The notes under the pieces were generated by a model, which did no database searches, was not told the origin of the DNA, and saw nothing but the letters and a program-made list of their open reading frames with translations. Shown here piece after piece: positions 7,101 through 15,077 of a stretch of DNA of 64,000 nt. The translations under genes were made by a program, and so were the position numbers. The stretch comes from Pirellulales bacterium (lineage in GTDB: Bacteria; Planctomycetota; Planctomycetia; Pirellulales; JACPPG01). Each line of letters starts with the position of its first letter. The stretch's first letter is position 1. The DNA lies in the NCBI GenBank assembly GCA_036499395.1, contig DASYDW010000064.1:1-64000 (forward strand). Direction: 5' to 3'.

Positions 7101-8576
7101 TCAGGAGTTCGCGGGAGCAAGTCGCTCATCCGCGTCTTGGTCCACGGTCACGATCGCGTCGACCGCGATATGCAGCGTACGCAGCTTATTTCGCAGACTA
7201 CCACGGGTGATTCCCAGCAGTTTGGCCGCCTGTGATTGATTGCCACGTGTGTGCTGCAGTACGCGCGCCAGGACATAGCGATCGACCAGGGCAATTGTCT
7301 CGGCGTAAATATCGTGCGAACGCCTTTGCAACTGGTCGTCCATGAATGTTTGCAGGTTGCTATTCGGCATGCCGGAGCTGGAGCGCGCCGAGTTCTGCGC
7401 CCTATCCTCGTAATGCCGCACATCATCCGGCAGGAATTCGGCAAGAATCAGGGGGCCGGTCGTCTGTAGTAACGCCTGGCGAAGTACGGCCTGCAACTCG
7501 CGCACATTGCCTGGCCAAGGGTACCGCGTGAGCACGTCAAGCGCATCGGGCGAAAGGCCGCGGACGCTCTTTCCGATCTCGGTGCCGTAACGCTGCAAGA
7601 ATCGCGTAATAAGTAACTGGACGTCCTCGCCGCGCTCGCGCAAGGGCGGGAGCTTGATCGAGAAACCGTTCAATCGATAGTAAAGGTCCTCGCGAAACTG
7701 CCCGTCCATCGCCATTTGCTTCAGATCGCGGTTCGTGGCGGTGATGATGCGGACATCGGTCTGGATGGTCTCGCCTCCGCCCACACGCTCGAACCGTTGC
7801 TCCTGCAAAATGCGCAATACCTTGCTTTGTACGAGCGGGGACATATCGCCCACCTCGTCCAGGAAGATCGTGCCTCCCGAGCATTGCTCGAACTTACCAA
7901 TGCGGCGTTGATCGGCGCTCGTGAAGGCCCCTTTTTCGTGCCCAAAGAGCTCGCTTTCCAGCAGCGCCTCGGGGATGGCGGCGCAATTGACAGCCAAAAA
8001 ATGCTTGTCGGCCCGGCGGCTGTGATGATAGATGGCCCGCGCGACCAGTTCCTTGCCGGTACCGCTTTCACCATGAATGAGAACTGTCACATCTTGAGGC
8101 GCAACGCGGCCGATCGCCTTGAAGACCTCTTGCATGTGGGCACTGCGCCCCACTAGTTCGTCGCCGGTGGGATCGATCGACTCGCCCGTTTCGAGTTCAA
8201 CCGGAACTTGCATCAAGTCGCGAATCTTCAGCGCGCGCTCCACCAGTTCACGCAGCTTGGGCAGGTGCAATGGCTTGAGCAGGTAGTCATAGGCGCCCAG
8301 CTTCATAGCCTCGATGGCCGTATCGCTCGAGCCACGCCCGGTGATGAAAATCACGGGCAGCTTCGCGTCCCGCTCGCGGATCTGATGCACCAGTTCCAAG
8401 CCCGAGCAATCTCGCAGCACGATGTCCAGCAGCACGACGTCAGGCTTCTCGTCGATCAGGGCGAGCGCTTGCTCGGGCGTCTGCGCCGTGAGTACCGAGA
8501 TCGGTGAATCGCGGAACGCCTGACTGATCAGATGGAGAACCGTGCGATCGTCGTCGATGACGAGCAGCTTGGCCAT
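7101..8576 (-). CDS. NtrC-family sigma-54-dependent response regulator (EBP 1)
   Basis: A 491-residue transcription activator. It has a receiver domain at 1-120 (acidic VIDDDR, phospho-Asp in VLLDIVLRD, Lys in LLKP) and an AAA+ sigma-54 interaction domain at about 150-385 (Walker A GESGTGKE, Walker B GGTIFLDEVGDM). A C-terminal Fis-type HTH contains GNQSQAAKLLGITRGSLRNK. Phosphorylated proteins of this class hydrolyse ATP to open sigma-54 promoters. The sigma-54-contacting loop reads GAFTSA rather than the usual GAFTGA. The start at 8576 follows GGAG by 5 bases; the open frame extends upstream without support. It is divergent from treY, with -24/-12 matches ahead of both genes, so it likely controls treY and itself. 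A paralogue is encoded at 22460-23926. Confidence 0.93.
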   Translation of the reverse strand: MAKLLVIDDDRTVLHLISQAFRDSPISVLTAQTPEQALALIDEKPDVVLLDIVLRDCSGLELVHQIRERDAKLPVIFITGRGSSDTAIEAMKLGAYDYLLKPLHLPKLRELVERALKIRDLMQVPVELETGESIDPTGDELVGRSAHMQEVFKAIGRVAPQDVTVLIHGESGTGKELVARAIYHHSRRADKHFLAVNCAAIPEALLESELFGHEKGAFTSADQRRIGKFEQCSGGTIFLDEVGDMSPLVQSKVLRILQEQRFERVGGGETIQTDVRIITATNRDLKQMAMDGQFREDLYYRLNGFSIKLPPLRERGEDVQLLITRFLQRYGTEIGKSVRGLSPDALDVLTRYPWPGNVRELQAVLRQALLQTTGPLILAEFLPDDVRHYEDRAQNSARSSSGMPNSNLQTFMDDQLQRRSHDIYAETIALVDRYVLARVLQHTRGNQSQAAKLLGITRGSLRNKLRTLHIAVDAIVTVDQDADERLAPANS

Positions 8577-8632
8577 GACTCCACACTCCTTCGACTCAGC
8601 CGCTGGGGCAGATTTGTTCGATTGTGCAGGCG

Positions 8633-8649
8633 CTCGATGCAACATCGAG
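8633..8649. repeat. Perfect inverted repeat in leader of EBP 1 gene
   Basis: CTCGATG-CAA-CATCGAG, two perfect 7-base arms around 3 bases, located between the sigma-54 promoter at 8676-8691 and the ATG of the regulator. It could be an operator or an RNA hairpin in the leader. Confidence 0.5.
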
Positions 8650-8675
8650 GCACCAGATAGTCCGGGGGGACTGGT

Positions 8676-8691
8676 CGCAAACGGTGTGCCG
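8676..8691 (-). promoter_or_regulatory. Sigma-54 promoter ahead of EBP 1 gene
   Basis: Minus-strand CGGCACACCGTTTGCG: GGCAC and TTGC with exact GG-N10-GC spacing, 100 bases upstream of the regulator ATG. It suggests positive autoregulation of the activator. Confidence 0.75.
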
Positions 8692-8774
8692 ACTCTTTTT
8701 CGAACGACCTGCGAGATTAGTAACCAGTCGACGAAACTCACGATATCCAACTGTGATGCGGAATCCCCCGATTT

Positions 8775-8790
8775 TGGCATTCCGGTTGCT
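8775..8790 (+). promoter_or_regulatory. Sigma-54 promoter ahead of treY
   Basis: TGGCATTCCGGTTGCT: TGGCA and TTGCT match consensus with exact GG-N10-GC spacing. The predicted start site near 8801 would leave a leader of about 210 bases before the treY ATG, longer than at the other promoters here. Confidence 0.75.
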
Positions 8791-9010
8791 TTCACTCGTT
8801 GTTCGGCACCGGGGTTGGGCCGGTTTGCAGTGTGGGCAAGGCAGGTCCTCTCGGTTTATTCCTCGGAAAACCCACCTCTTCACCCATGGATGGTCGAGTA
8901 CTAGCCGCCGTGGTCTCCCAGCGACCATGTAACCGGGGGTTCGGAGCGCCGCCACAATTTTTTGTCCGGCGGAACGGTGTTACTCGTAGTTGGATTAGTA
9001 AAGGATACAA

Positions 9011-12000
9011 ATGGCATCGAATGACTTGGTTTTAGAAAAGCCGAACTCGGCCAATGAATTCCTTTCCGTCGAAGAGTCTGCCAAAACCGGGGCGGGATGG
9101 TCGCCGGTGATCGAAGGCAATGGTGCTTCGTCCCCACCGACAAGAATGCTGGGTTCAGCGGACGTTGCCACTGCCGACCGCATCGTGTCACTGGTTCGGG
9201 CGCGCAAGGTTGCGCCGCGCGCGACATATCGCTGCCAATTCCACAATGGTTTCGCTTTCCGCGACGCGGCGGCGGTCGTGCCGTATCTAGCATCGCTGGG
9301 CATTTCGCATCTCTATGCCTCGCCGGTTTGGCATGCTCGTCCTGGCAGCACGCACGGATACGACGTCTGCAATCATCAAGAATTCGACGAGGAACTCGGA
9401 GGAGAAGAGGGCTGGAATGTTCTCCAGTCCGCGCTGGGCGAGCACGGAATGAAGATCCTGCTGGATGTTGTGCCGAATCACATGAGCACGCATGCCCAGA
9501 ACTTGTGGTGGGACGACATGCTGGAGAACGGGCCAAGTTCGCCTTATGCCAGTTATTTCGATATCGATTGGCAGCCCGTAAAGCCCGAGCTCGACGGACG
9601 TGTCCTGCTGCCTGTTTTGGGGCGGCAGTATGGCGAGGCACTGGAAGCGGGAGAGTTACGCGTCGTCTTCGCAGCGGGAGCGATGTTCCTGGGCTACTTC
9701 GATCGGTTGCTTCCGCTGGATCCAAAGACGGCCCCCATGATTCTGGGAAGAAACCTCGACGAGCTGCGCGCGGCGTTAGTCGATGCGCCCGATGAATTGG
9801 CCGAATACGAAAGTATCCTGACGGCGCTCGATCATTTGCCCTCGCGCGATGCGAAGACCAATGAATACATCGTCGAACGGCAGCGTGACAAGCAGGTCAT
9901 CAAACGCCGGCTGCGCGAACTGACGGTCAGTTCCCCACGCGTCCGCGAGTTCATCGATAAGAATATTTCACAGATCAATGGCACTGCCGGAGAACCGGCG
10001 AGCTTCGACAAGCTCGACGAATTGTGCACCGCGCAGGTCTATCGCTTGTCCCATTGGAAGGTGGCGGGCGACGAAGTCAATTACCGACGTTTCTTCGACA
10101 TTAACGAATTGGCGGCGCTCTGTATTGAAGATGCTGACGCTTTCTTCCAAACCCATCGGTTGGTGACGCGTCTGCTCGCCGAGGGAACGGCGAGCGGATT
10201 GCGTATCGACCATATCGATGGACTGTACGCGCCCGAACAGTATTTGTGGCGGCTGCAATGGGCCTATCTGGCAGAGTTGGTGCAGAGCGCGTTGAGCGAG
10301 GAAACAGGCACGTCAGCAACCAATGGAAATGGCACGACCGACGCCGCGGCGGAAGACGCCGCCGTCCCCCCGCCCGATCGCGCGGCAGAGATCGTCGCCA
10401 CGATTTGTTGCCGCTTGGGCATGCCTTGTCCCCAGGGGGACGACTGGCGTGCGGTCCTGGGCCGAACCGTCACGACTGTTCCTGTCGAAGCGAGCATCGT
10501 GCAACGGACGAACGTCCCCGCGGCCGAAGAACAGAGCGATTTGTTTATTCCGCTGTTCGTCGTTGTCGAGAAAATCTTGGGCCCTCACGAGCCGCTTCCC
10601 GAAACGTGGCCCGTGGCCGGCACGACGGGGTACGATTTTTTGCAAATGTGCGACGGGCTCTTTCTGCCCGACGACGGCTGGCGGCAAATCAAGCGGGACT
10701 TCGCCCGCATCACCGGAGATCCGACATCGTTCGAAGAGGTAGCGCTTAACAGCAAGAAGCTGATCCTCACCGTCGCGATGGCGGGCGAGTTGCAGATGCT
10801 GGCGCATCGTCTAAACCGAATTTCGGAGCAACACCGACGCTCGCGCGATTTCACCTTGAACATGTTGCGCTATGCCCTGCGCGAGATTCTGATCTGCTTT
10901 CCGGTGTACCGCATCTATCCCGGACCGTTGGGGGTCTCGGAACGTGATCGGCATTTTGTCGCATTGGCGGTAGCACAGGCCAAACGTCGTAACCCCGTGG
11001 TCGATGCCAGCCTGTTCGACTTTGTACGCGATGTGCTGCTGCTGGTGCATCCTGCCGGACTGAGTGCCGAGGCGATCCGCGAACGAGAACTTTTCGCTGG
11101 CCGCTTCCAGCAAGTAACGAGCCCCGTCATGGCCAAGGGGGTGGAAGACACGACATTTTACGTCTACAGCCCGCTGTTGTCGGTCAATGAAGTAGGCAAC
11201 AAGCCCGAGGCCCCGGTGGTGGCGCCGGCCGCGTTTCACGCCTGGAACGGCGAGCGTGCACGATTGTATCCGCACGCGATGCTCGCCTCGTCCACGCACG
11301 ACACTAAGCGGAGCGAAGACGTCCGTTCGCGACTCAATATATTGGCCGAGATGCCCAGCGCCTGGCGCAGCGCCGTACAGCACTGGATGCGTCTGAATCG
11401 GCGCCGCCGCGTCGAAATCGACGGAGCACCGGCACCCAGCCGCGGCGACGAATACCTGTGTTATCAAAGCCTGGTCGGCGTTTGGCCGCTGGAGGAGAAC
11501 GCCGACGCCATGAGCTCGCTCACCGAGCGAATGTGCCAATATATGGAAAAGGCCGTTCACGAAGCCAAGCAGCGCACGAGTTGGATCAATCCCAACGAGG
11601 CATACAATCGCTCAATCAAGAGTTTCGTCACGTCACTATTACAACCGCGCCGCGACAATCGGTTTCTAGCAGATTTGCGCAAATGGCAAGGGCCCGTCGC
11701 TAGGCTGGGCCTCGTGAACGGGCTGGCCGAGTTGGTGTTGAAACTCACTTCTCCCGGCTTCCCGGACATCTATCAGGGACAGGAGTGCTGGGCCTTCCGC
11801 CTGGTCGATCCGGACAATCGGGGACACGTGGATTACACCCAACACGCGCAGCTGCTGGCCGAGCTGAAACAGACGGCCGGCGGTCGTGAAGGGTTGCTCG
11901 AACTGGCGCGGACATTAACCGAGAATCCGGCCGATCCACGCATGAAGCTCTTCGTCACCTGGCGGCTACTCGAATTGCGTCGGCATTTTGAAAGCCTTCT

Positions 12001-12349
12001 GGGCCATTCGCACCGCTACTTGCCATTGCATGTGACGGGGTTGAAGGCCGAACATGTCGTGGCCTTTGCACGGGTGGCGGTCCCCGATGACGAGAACCCC
12101 CAACGCGCCATCGTCGTTGTCGTACCACGGCTGGTCGCGCGACTGTTGGGCTTTACGGCCGAAAGCGCCGACGCGACGCTGTTGCCTTGCGGACCGGAAG
12201 TATGGACCGATACTCGGGTCGAGTTGCCGAGCGACGTTCAGGGCGAATTTCAGGACGCCTTCACCGGGGAGCAAAGAACTCTCTCGGGTGGCATCACGAT
12301 GGGCGAGCTGCTCGCGAACTTCCCGGTTGCCGTGCTCGCCCCGCAGTGA
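9011..12349 (+). CDS. treY: Malto-oligosyltrehalose synthase
   Basis: A 1112-residue GH13-family intramolecular transglycosylase. It converts the reducing-end alpha-1,4 bond of maltodextrins to an alpha,alpha-1,1 bond, giving maltooligosyltrehalose for TreZ. The diagnostic N-terminal motif is ATYRCQFHNGFAFRDA, then LYASPVWHARPGSTHGYDV. The catalytic region has LRIDHIDGLY (nucleophile Asp400). Later landmarks are KGVEDTTFY, SSTHDTKRSEDVR and SPGFPDIYQGQE. It is long for the family: residues 1-50 are an extra tail. About 90-100 residues from near 425 are an insertion that starts with a low-complexity Thr/Asn/Gly/Ala/Pro linker. AAGGA precedes the ATG by 5 bases. It converges on the treT gene and is divergent from EBP 1, with its own sigma-54 promoter match. 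Confidence 0.95.
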   Translation: MASNDLVLEKPNSANEFLSVEESAKTGAGWSPVIEGNGASSPPTRMLGSADVATADRIVSLVRARKVAPRATYRCQFHNGFAFRDAAAVVPYLASLGISHLYASPVWHARPGSTHGYDVCNHQEFDEELGGEEGWNVLQSALGEHGMKILLDVVPNHMSTHAQNLWWDDMLENGPSSPYASYFDIDWQPVKPELDGRVLLPVLGRQYGEALEAGELRVVFAAGAMFLGYFDRLLPLDPKTAPMILGRNLDELRAALVDAPDELAEYESILTALDHLPSRDAKTNEYIVERQRDKQVIKRRLRELTVSSPRVREFIDKNISQINGTAGEPASFDKLDELCTAQVYRLSHWKVAGDEVNYRRFFDINELAALCIEDADAFFQTHRLVTRLLAEGTASGLRIDHIDGLYAPEQYLWRLQWAYLAELVQSALSEETGTSATNGNGTTDAAAEDAAVPPPDRAAEIVATICCRLGMPCPQGDDWRAVLGRTVTTVPVEASIVQRTNVPAAEEQSDLFIPLFVVVEKILGPHEPLPETWPVAGTTGYDFLQMCDGLFLPDDGWRQIKRDFARITGDPTSFEEVALNSKKLILTVAMAGELQMLAHRLNRISEQHRRSRDFTLNMLRYALREILICFPVYRIYPGPLGVSERDRHFVALAVAQAKRRNPVVDASLFDFVRDVLLLVHPAGLSAEAIRERELFAGRFQQVTSPVMAKGVEDTTFYVYSPLLSVNEVGNKPEAPVVAPAAFHAWNGERARLYPHAMLASSTHDTKRSEDVRSRLNILAEMPSAWRSAVQHWMRLNRRRRVEIDGAPAPSRGDEYLCYQSLVGVWPLEENADAMSSLTERMCQYMEKAVHEAKQRTSWINPNEAYNRSIKSFVTSLLQPRRDNRFLADLRKWQGPVARLGLVNGLAELVLKLTSPGFPDIYQGQECWAFRLVDPDNRGHVDYTQHAQLLAELKQTAGGREGLLELARTLTENPADPRMKLFVTWRLLELRRHFESLLGHSHRYLPLHVTGLKAEHVVAFARVAVPDDENPQRAIVVVVPRLVARLLGFTAESADATLLPCGPEVWTDTRVELPSDVQGEFQDAFTGEQRTLSGGITMGELLANFPVAVLAPQ

Positions 12350-12450
12350 TCTGGCCGGCACACCTCGATTAGTGGTATCTATTAATAGGTGCGTCGCCGA
12401 TACCGAGAATCACGCTCGACAATGACAATTCTGATGATCTCTCACATTCT

Positions 12451-13680
12451 TTAAGCGGCAATCACGCCGCTGCCCGGCTGATCGAGCCACATCAGCATCG
12501 AGAAGTAATCTCGCAGGTGGCGTGTGAGGAGGAAGTTTTCGCGGACGAAGTCGTGCCCGACATCTCCCATGCGCAGTCGTTTGTCGTTATAGCGCAGCAG
12601 GTAACGGATGCGGTAAGCAGCTCCCGCGGGCGAATGGACAAGAAATCCGGTCTGATAGTCGTGTACTTGCAGGGCGATTCCGCCCGACGCTCCGCCGATG
12701 ACCGGCTTTCCCTTCCACAAGGCCTCGGTCACAGTGAGGCCAAAACCTTCCTTCAGGGATTTTTGCAGCACGATGATCGCCGAGCGCTGCAAAGCGTTAA
12801 TCTCGCGATGCGAATCCGAGGGCAACAGCAGCACATGCAAATCAGGATCATTGCCGGCCCGCTCCATAACCTCGGCCAACACTTCGGCTCCTTCTGGATC
12901 GTCGTCAGCGGGCCCTCCGACCAATACCAGTTGCAATTCCGGATGCGCCGGCTTCACCAGCCGAAATGCGTCGATGACGCCCAGCGGGTCCTTGAATCGA
13001 TCGAAGCGCGAGACTTGCAGCAGCATGGGGCGCTCGGGGTCAATTCCCAAGCGTTCCAGAATCGCCACGCGCTCCGCATCATCCATGGGCGAATTCTTCG
13101 CGGCCAGGGGATCAATCGAGGGAGGAATCAAAAACATCGGTCGATTAATGGGGCGCGTAAACGAGGCCATCGAAAAGATCGTGGCTTCGTAATCGGCGAT
13201 TCCCTCGCTCAAGTGCTTCCACACCATTCGGTCCGGACGCGAGGCATCGATATGGCATCGCCAGACCCAGCGGCCCACCTTGCCCGGCGCTGTGAAACGC
13301 GGCAGAAAAATCGGCTGCGGATCGTGTACGAAGACGACGTCGGCCTCGAGGTTCAACCGCCGCGCATTGGCCTCGTTGATATCCGTATGCAATTTGTAAT
13401 CCGCCGCGCGTAGATTCACAGGCAGGCCTTGCAGACCGTTGTGAAATGACTTGGTGACCCGGTAAAAATCGGGGTTTCCCTGGATAACTTCCCAGTGGGT
13501 GTCGATTCCTAGTTCGACCATCATCGGGATCATCCAGCCGAGAATTTCGGCCACGCCGCCACCCTGACGCGTTGAATTCACGTGAACGATGCGTTTACCC
13601 GCCAGGCGCGAGCCCAGTCGGCGCAGCCGCTCGATTTCGTATCGTCCGACCACTTCTTCGTAACGTTCGAGCAGGCTCAT
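12451..13680 (-). CDS. treT: Trehalose glycosyltransferring synthase-like GT4 (TreT-type)
   Basis: A 409-residue retaining GT-B enzyme. The N-terminal motif VHVNSTRQGGGVAEIL, then VFVHDPQP and VWRCHIDASRPD, and the C-terminal VSRFDRFKDP and KEGFGLTVTEALWKGKPVIG (E-x7-E) are the landmarks of TreT. Family knowledge: TreT makes trehalose from NDP-glucose and glucose, reversibly in some species; close relatives are trehalose phosphorylases, so direction and donor are uncertain. The ATG overlaps the stop of the DUF5752 gene by four bases (ATGA) with GGAGGT six bases before, so the two are translationally coupled. It offers a second trehalose route independent of TreY/TreZ. Confidence 0.88.
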   Translation of the reverse strand: MSLLERYEEVVGRYEIERLRRLGSRLAGKRIVHVNSTRQGGGVAEILGWMIPMMVELGIDTHWEVIQGNPDFYRVTKSFHNGLQGLPVNLRAADYKLHTDINEANARRLNLEADVVFVHDPQPIFLPRFTAPGKVGRWVWRCHIDASRPDRMVWKHLSEGIADYEATIFSMASFTRPINRPMFLIPPSIDPLAAKNSPMDDAERVAILERLGIDPERPMLLQVSRFDRFKDPLGVIDAFRLVKPAHPELQLVLVGGPADDDPEGAEVLAEVMERAGNDPDLHVLLLPSDSHREINALQRSAIIVLQKSLKEGFGLTVTEALWKGKPVIGGASGGIALQVHDYQTGFLVHSPAGAAYRIRYLLRYNDKRLRMGDVGHDFVRENFLLTRHLRDYFSMLMWLDQPGSGVIAA

Positions 13681-14345
13681 GCGGCACCTCCCAGGACAGC
13701 TTTCGGCTCGGCGAGAAACGCGCAGAGATGTTCCAAGAACTGTTCGCGAAGTTGATTCAAATTAAGGAAATAAAAATCGATCTTACGCAGCCGTTGCACC
13801 AATTCGTCGGGCGCGCCGATCTCTTCGAGCCAACTCGAAAAGTCATCCACGTTCTTTCGGCGATAGGCCTCATGGACGTGGAAGAAGAGTGACCGCCGAG
13901 ACATGCGTGGCAGCGCCTCAACCAAGCCTGCCAAAGTAGAAAAACGTTCACCGGTATCGAAGGCCACCAGCCGCGATTCGACCAGATGCAATTCGAGCCC
14001 CGGGCGGCACCAGGGTACGCGTTCCAGCGCCCACAAATGCTCCTCGAGTATGTCGATTAACTGAGCCCGCGCCCCCTCGATACCGCAGCGCGCATAGGGG
14101 TTCAGCAACGCCAGTTCTTCGGCCAATTCACGATCGCCTAACGCGTCCCAACTCCAGCGCGCAAGGTCGTTGGGAAATTCGTACAGTTCGAAATGGTCTT
14201 CCAGGGCACATCGCATTAAATGATGCTCGAGCACGATGGGCTCCGCCGAGCGGACGGCATCTAACAACTCGCGCAGATTGCAGCAGGCGCGACCCGTCGC
14301 GCAGCGCACCAGGCTGCAATCCTCGATAATGAATTCCTGCTTCAT
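13677..14345 (-). CDS. DUF5752-family protein coupled to TreT
   Basis: A 222-residue soluble protein. The start (MKQEFIIEDCSLVRCATG then NLRELLDAV) matches what I recall of DUF5752: a short beta-strand with Cys and Thr-Gly, a helix with LREL, then a segment like YEFPNDLARWSWDALGD. No catalytic motif is visible and it has no signal peptide. Family knowledge: members are uncharacterised and recur beside trehalose or glycosyltransferase genes. Here it overlaps treT by 4 bases, so a partner, chaperone or regulatory-subunit role for TreT is a fair inference. GAGGAG lies about 7 bases before the ATG. Confidence 0.75.
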   Translation of the reverse strand: MKQEFIIEDCSLVRCATGRACCNLRELLDAVRSAEPIVLEHHLMRCALEDHFELYEFPNDLARWSWDALGDRELAEELALLNPYARCGIEGARAQLIDILEEHLWALERVPWCRPGLELHLVESRLVAFDTGERFSTLAGLVEALPRMSRRSLFFHVHEAYRRKNVDDFSSWLEEIGAPDELVQRLRKIDFYFLNLNQLREQFLEHLCAFLAEPKAVLGGAA

Positions 14346-14466
14346 CGCTAGCTCCTCTCGGCCAGATCCACTCGCTCAAATACAAATCGCTCTGAACTGA
14401 AATGCACTGCCGGACTGCAATCCGCAACCATCTCAGGGCACGGCGTCAATCGCGCCCGAAGAACTC

Positions 14467-14772
14467 CTACGGAGTGGCGGACTCTTTTGCTTCCTCTCGC
14501 CGCTCGCGAATGCGCTCCCGGAGTGGAGCTCCGTCGACATCGACTTGCACCCCGCCCGGCCCGACGTTGACGTCCACACCGTCGCCGGAACGAGGGACGA
14601 CGGGCGTTGCAGGCCCTTCGATGCGAATATCAGCGCCAGGAACATCGATCTTCGTTTCACGGCCGACGGGCGGGTTGTCGTCGATCCGTTTCTTCTCGTC
14701 GCACCCCGCGCTCGCGAGCAGGGTTATCCCGATTAGGCCGACGCATAGGGTCGAGAAAATTGTCGTTTTCAT
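14467..14772 (-). CDS. Small acidic/basic lipoprotein heading the treT block
   Basis: A 101-residue lipoprotein: signal MKTTIFSTLCVGLIGITLLA followed by SAGC lipobox, so lipidation is at about Cys23. The mature part has a VDVNVGPGGVQVDVDG-type beta-rich repeat and an Arg/Glu-rich helical C-terminus (LRERIRERREEAKES). No recognised domain. It lies 121 bases upstream of DUF5752 on the same strand and has a sigma-54 promoter match at 14863-14878 about 91 bases upstream. The lipoprotein, DUF5752 and treT could therefore be one sigma-54-controlled transcript. Ribosome-binding site is weak. Confidence 0.75.
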   Translation of the reverse strand: MKTTIFSTLCVGLIGITLLASAGCDEKKRIDDNPPVGRETKIDVPGADIRIEGPATPVVPRSGDGVDVNVGPGGVQVDVDGAPLRERIRERREEAKESATP

Positions 14773-14862
14773 GGAATCATCTCGTAACAGAGGGCTTCGC
14801 AAGCAGGAGTAAGGTGCCCAGTCGGGCATCGGTCATCCTCATTCCCACCTATCTCGCCGTCC

Positions 14863-14878
14863 TGCAAGCGCCATGCCA
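14863..14878 (-). promoter_or_regulatory. Sigma-54 promoter ahead of lipoprotein/DUF5752/treT
   Basis: Minus-strand TGGCATGGCGCTTGCA: TGGCA-TG and TTGCA match, exact GG-N10-GC spacing, 91 bases before the lipoprotein ATG. One of the three best matches in the window. Confidence 0.8.
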
Positions 14879-14983
14879 ACTGGCATCGGGGCCCACCGCA
14901 GTTGGCTGATTGACGAGCGAACTAGCTAATTGCAAGCCACCTTGACCGCCATCCCGCCAGAACATTGGCGTGATTAACCACTT

Positions 14984-14999
14984 TGGCGCGATAGATGCT
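14984..14999 (+). promoter_or_regulatory. Sigma-54 promoter candidate for PRC-barrel gene
   Basis: TGGCGCGATAGATGCT: TGG, CG and TGCT match with exact GG-N10-GC spacing; one mismatch in each element. It lies 79 bases before the ATG at 15078 and is divergent from the promoter at 14863-14878. Confidence 0.6.
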
Positions 15000-15077
15000 C
15001 ATCGAATTGTCGGCGACGAGCATCTCGTTGGTCCTCGCAATTACGAACAGCACGCTTTTTTTGGGGAGAAGACATTC

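Noticed and set aside
8799-9035. Open frame in the treY leader
   Set aside because: Non-ATG start without Shine-Dalgarno and composition unlike a protein; overlaps the treY start.
12377-12388. CTATTAATAG palindrome between treY and treT ends
   Set aside because: Too short and AT-only to be meaningful; no terminator features.
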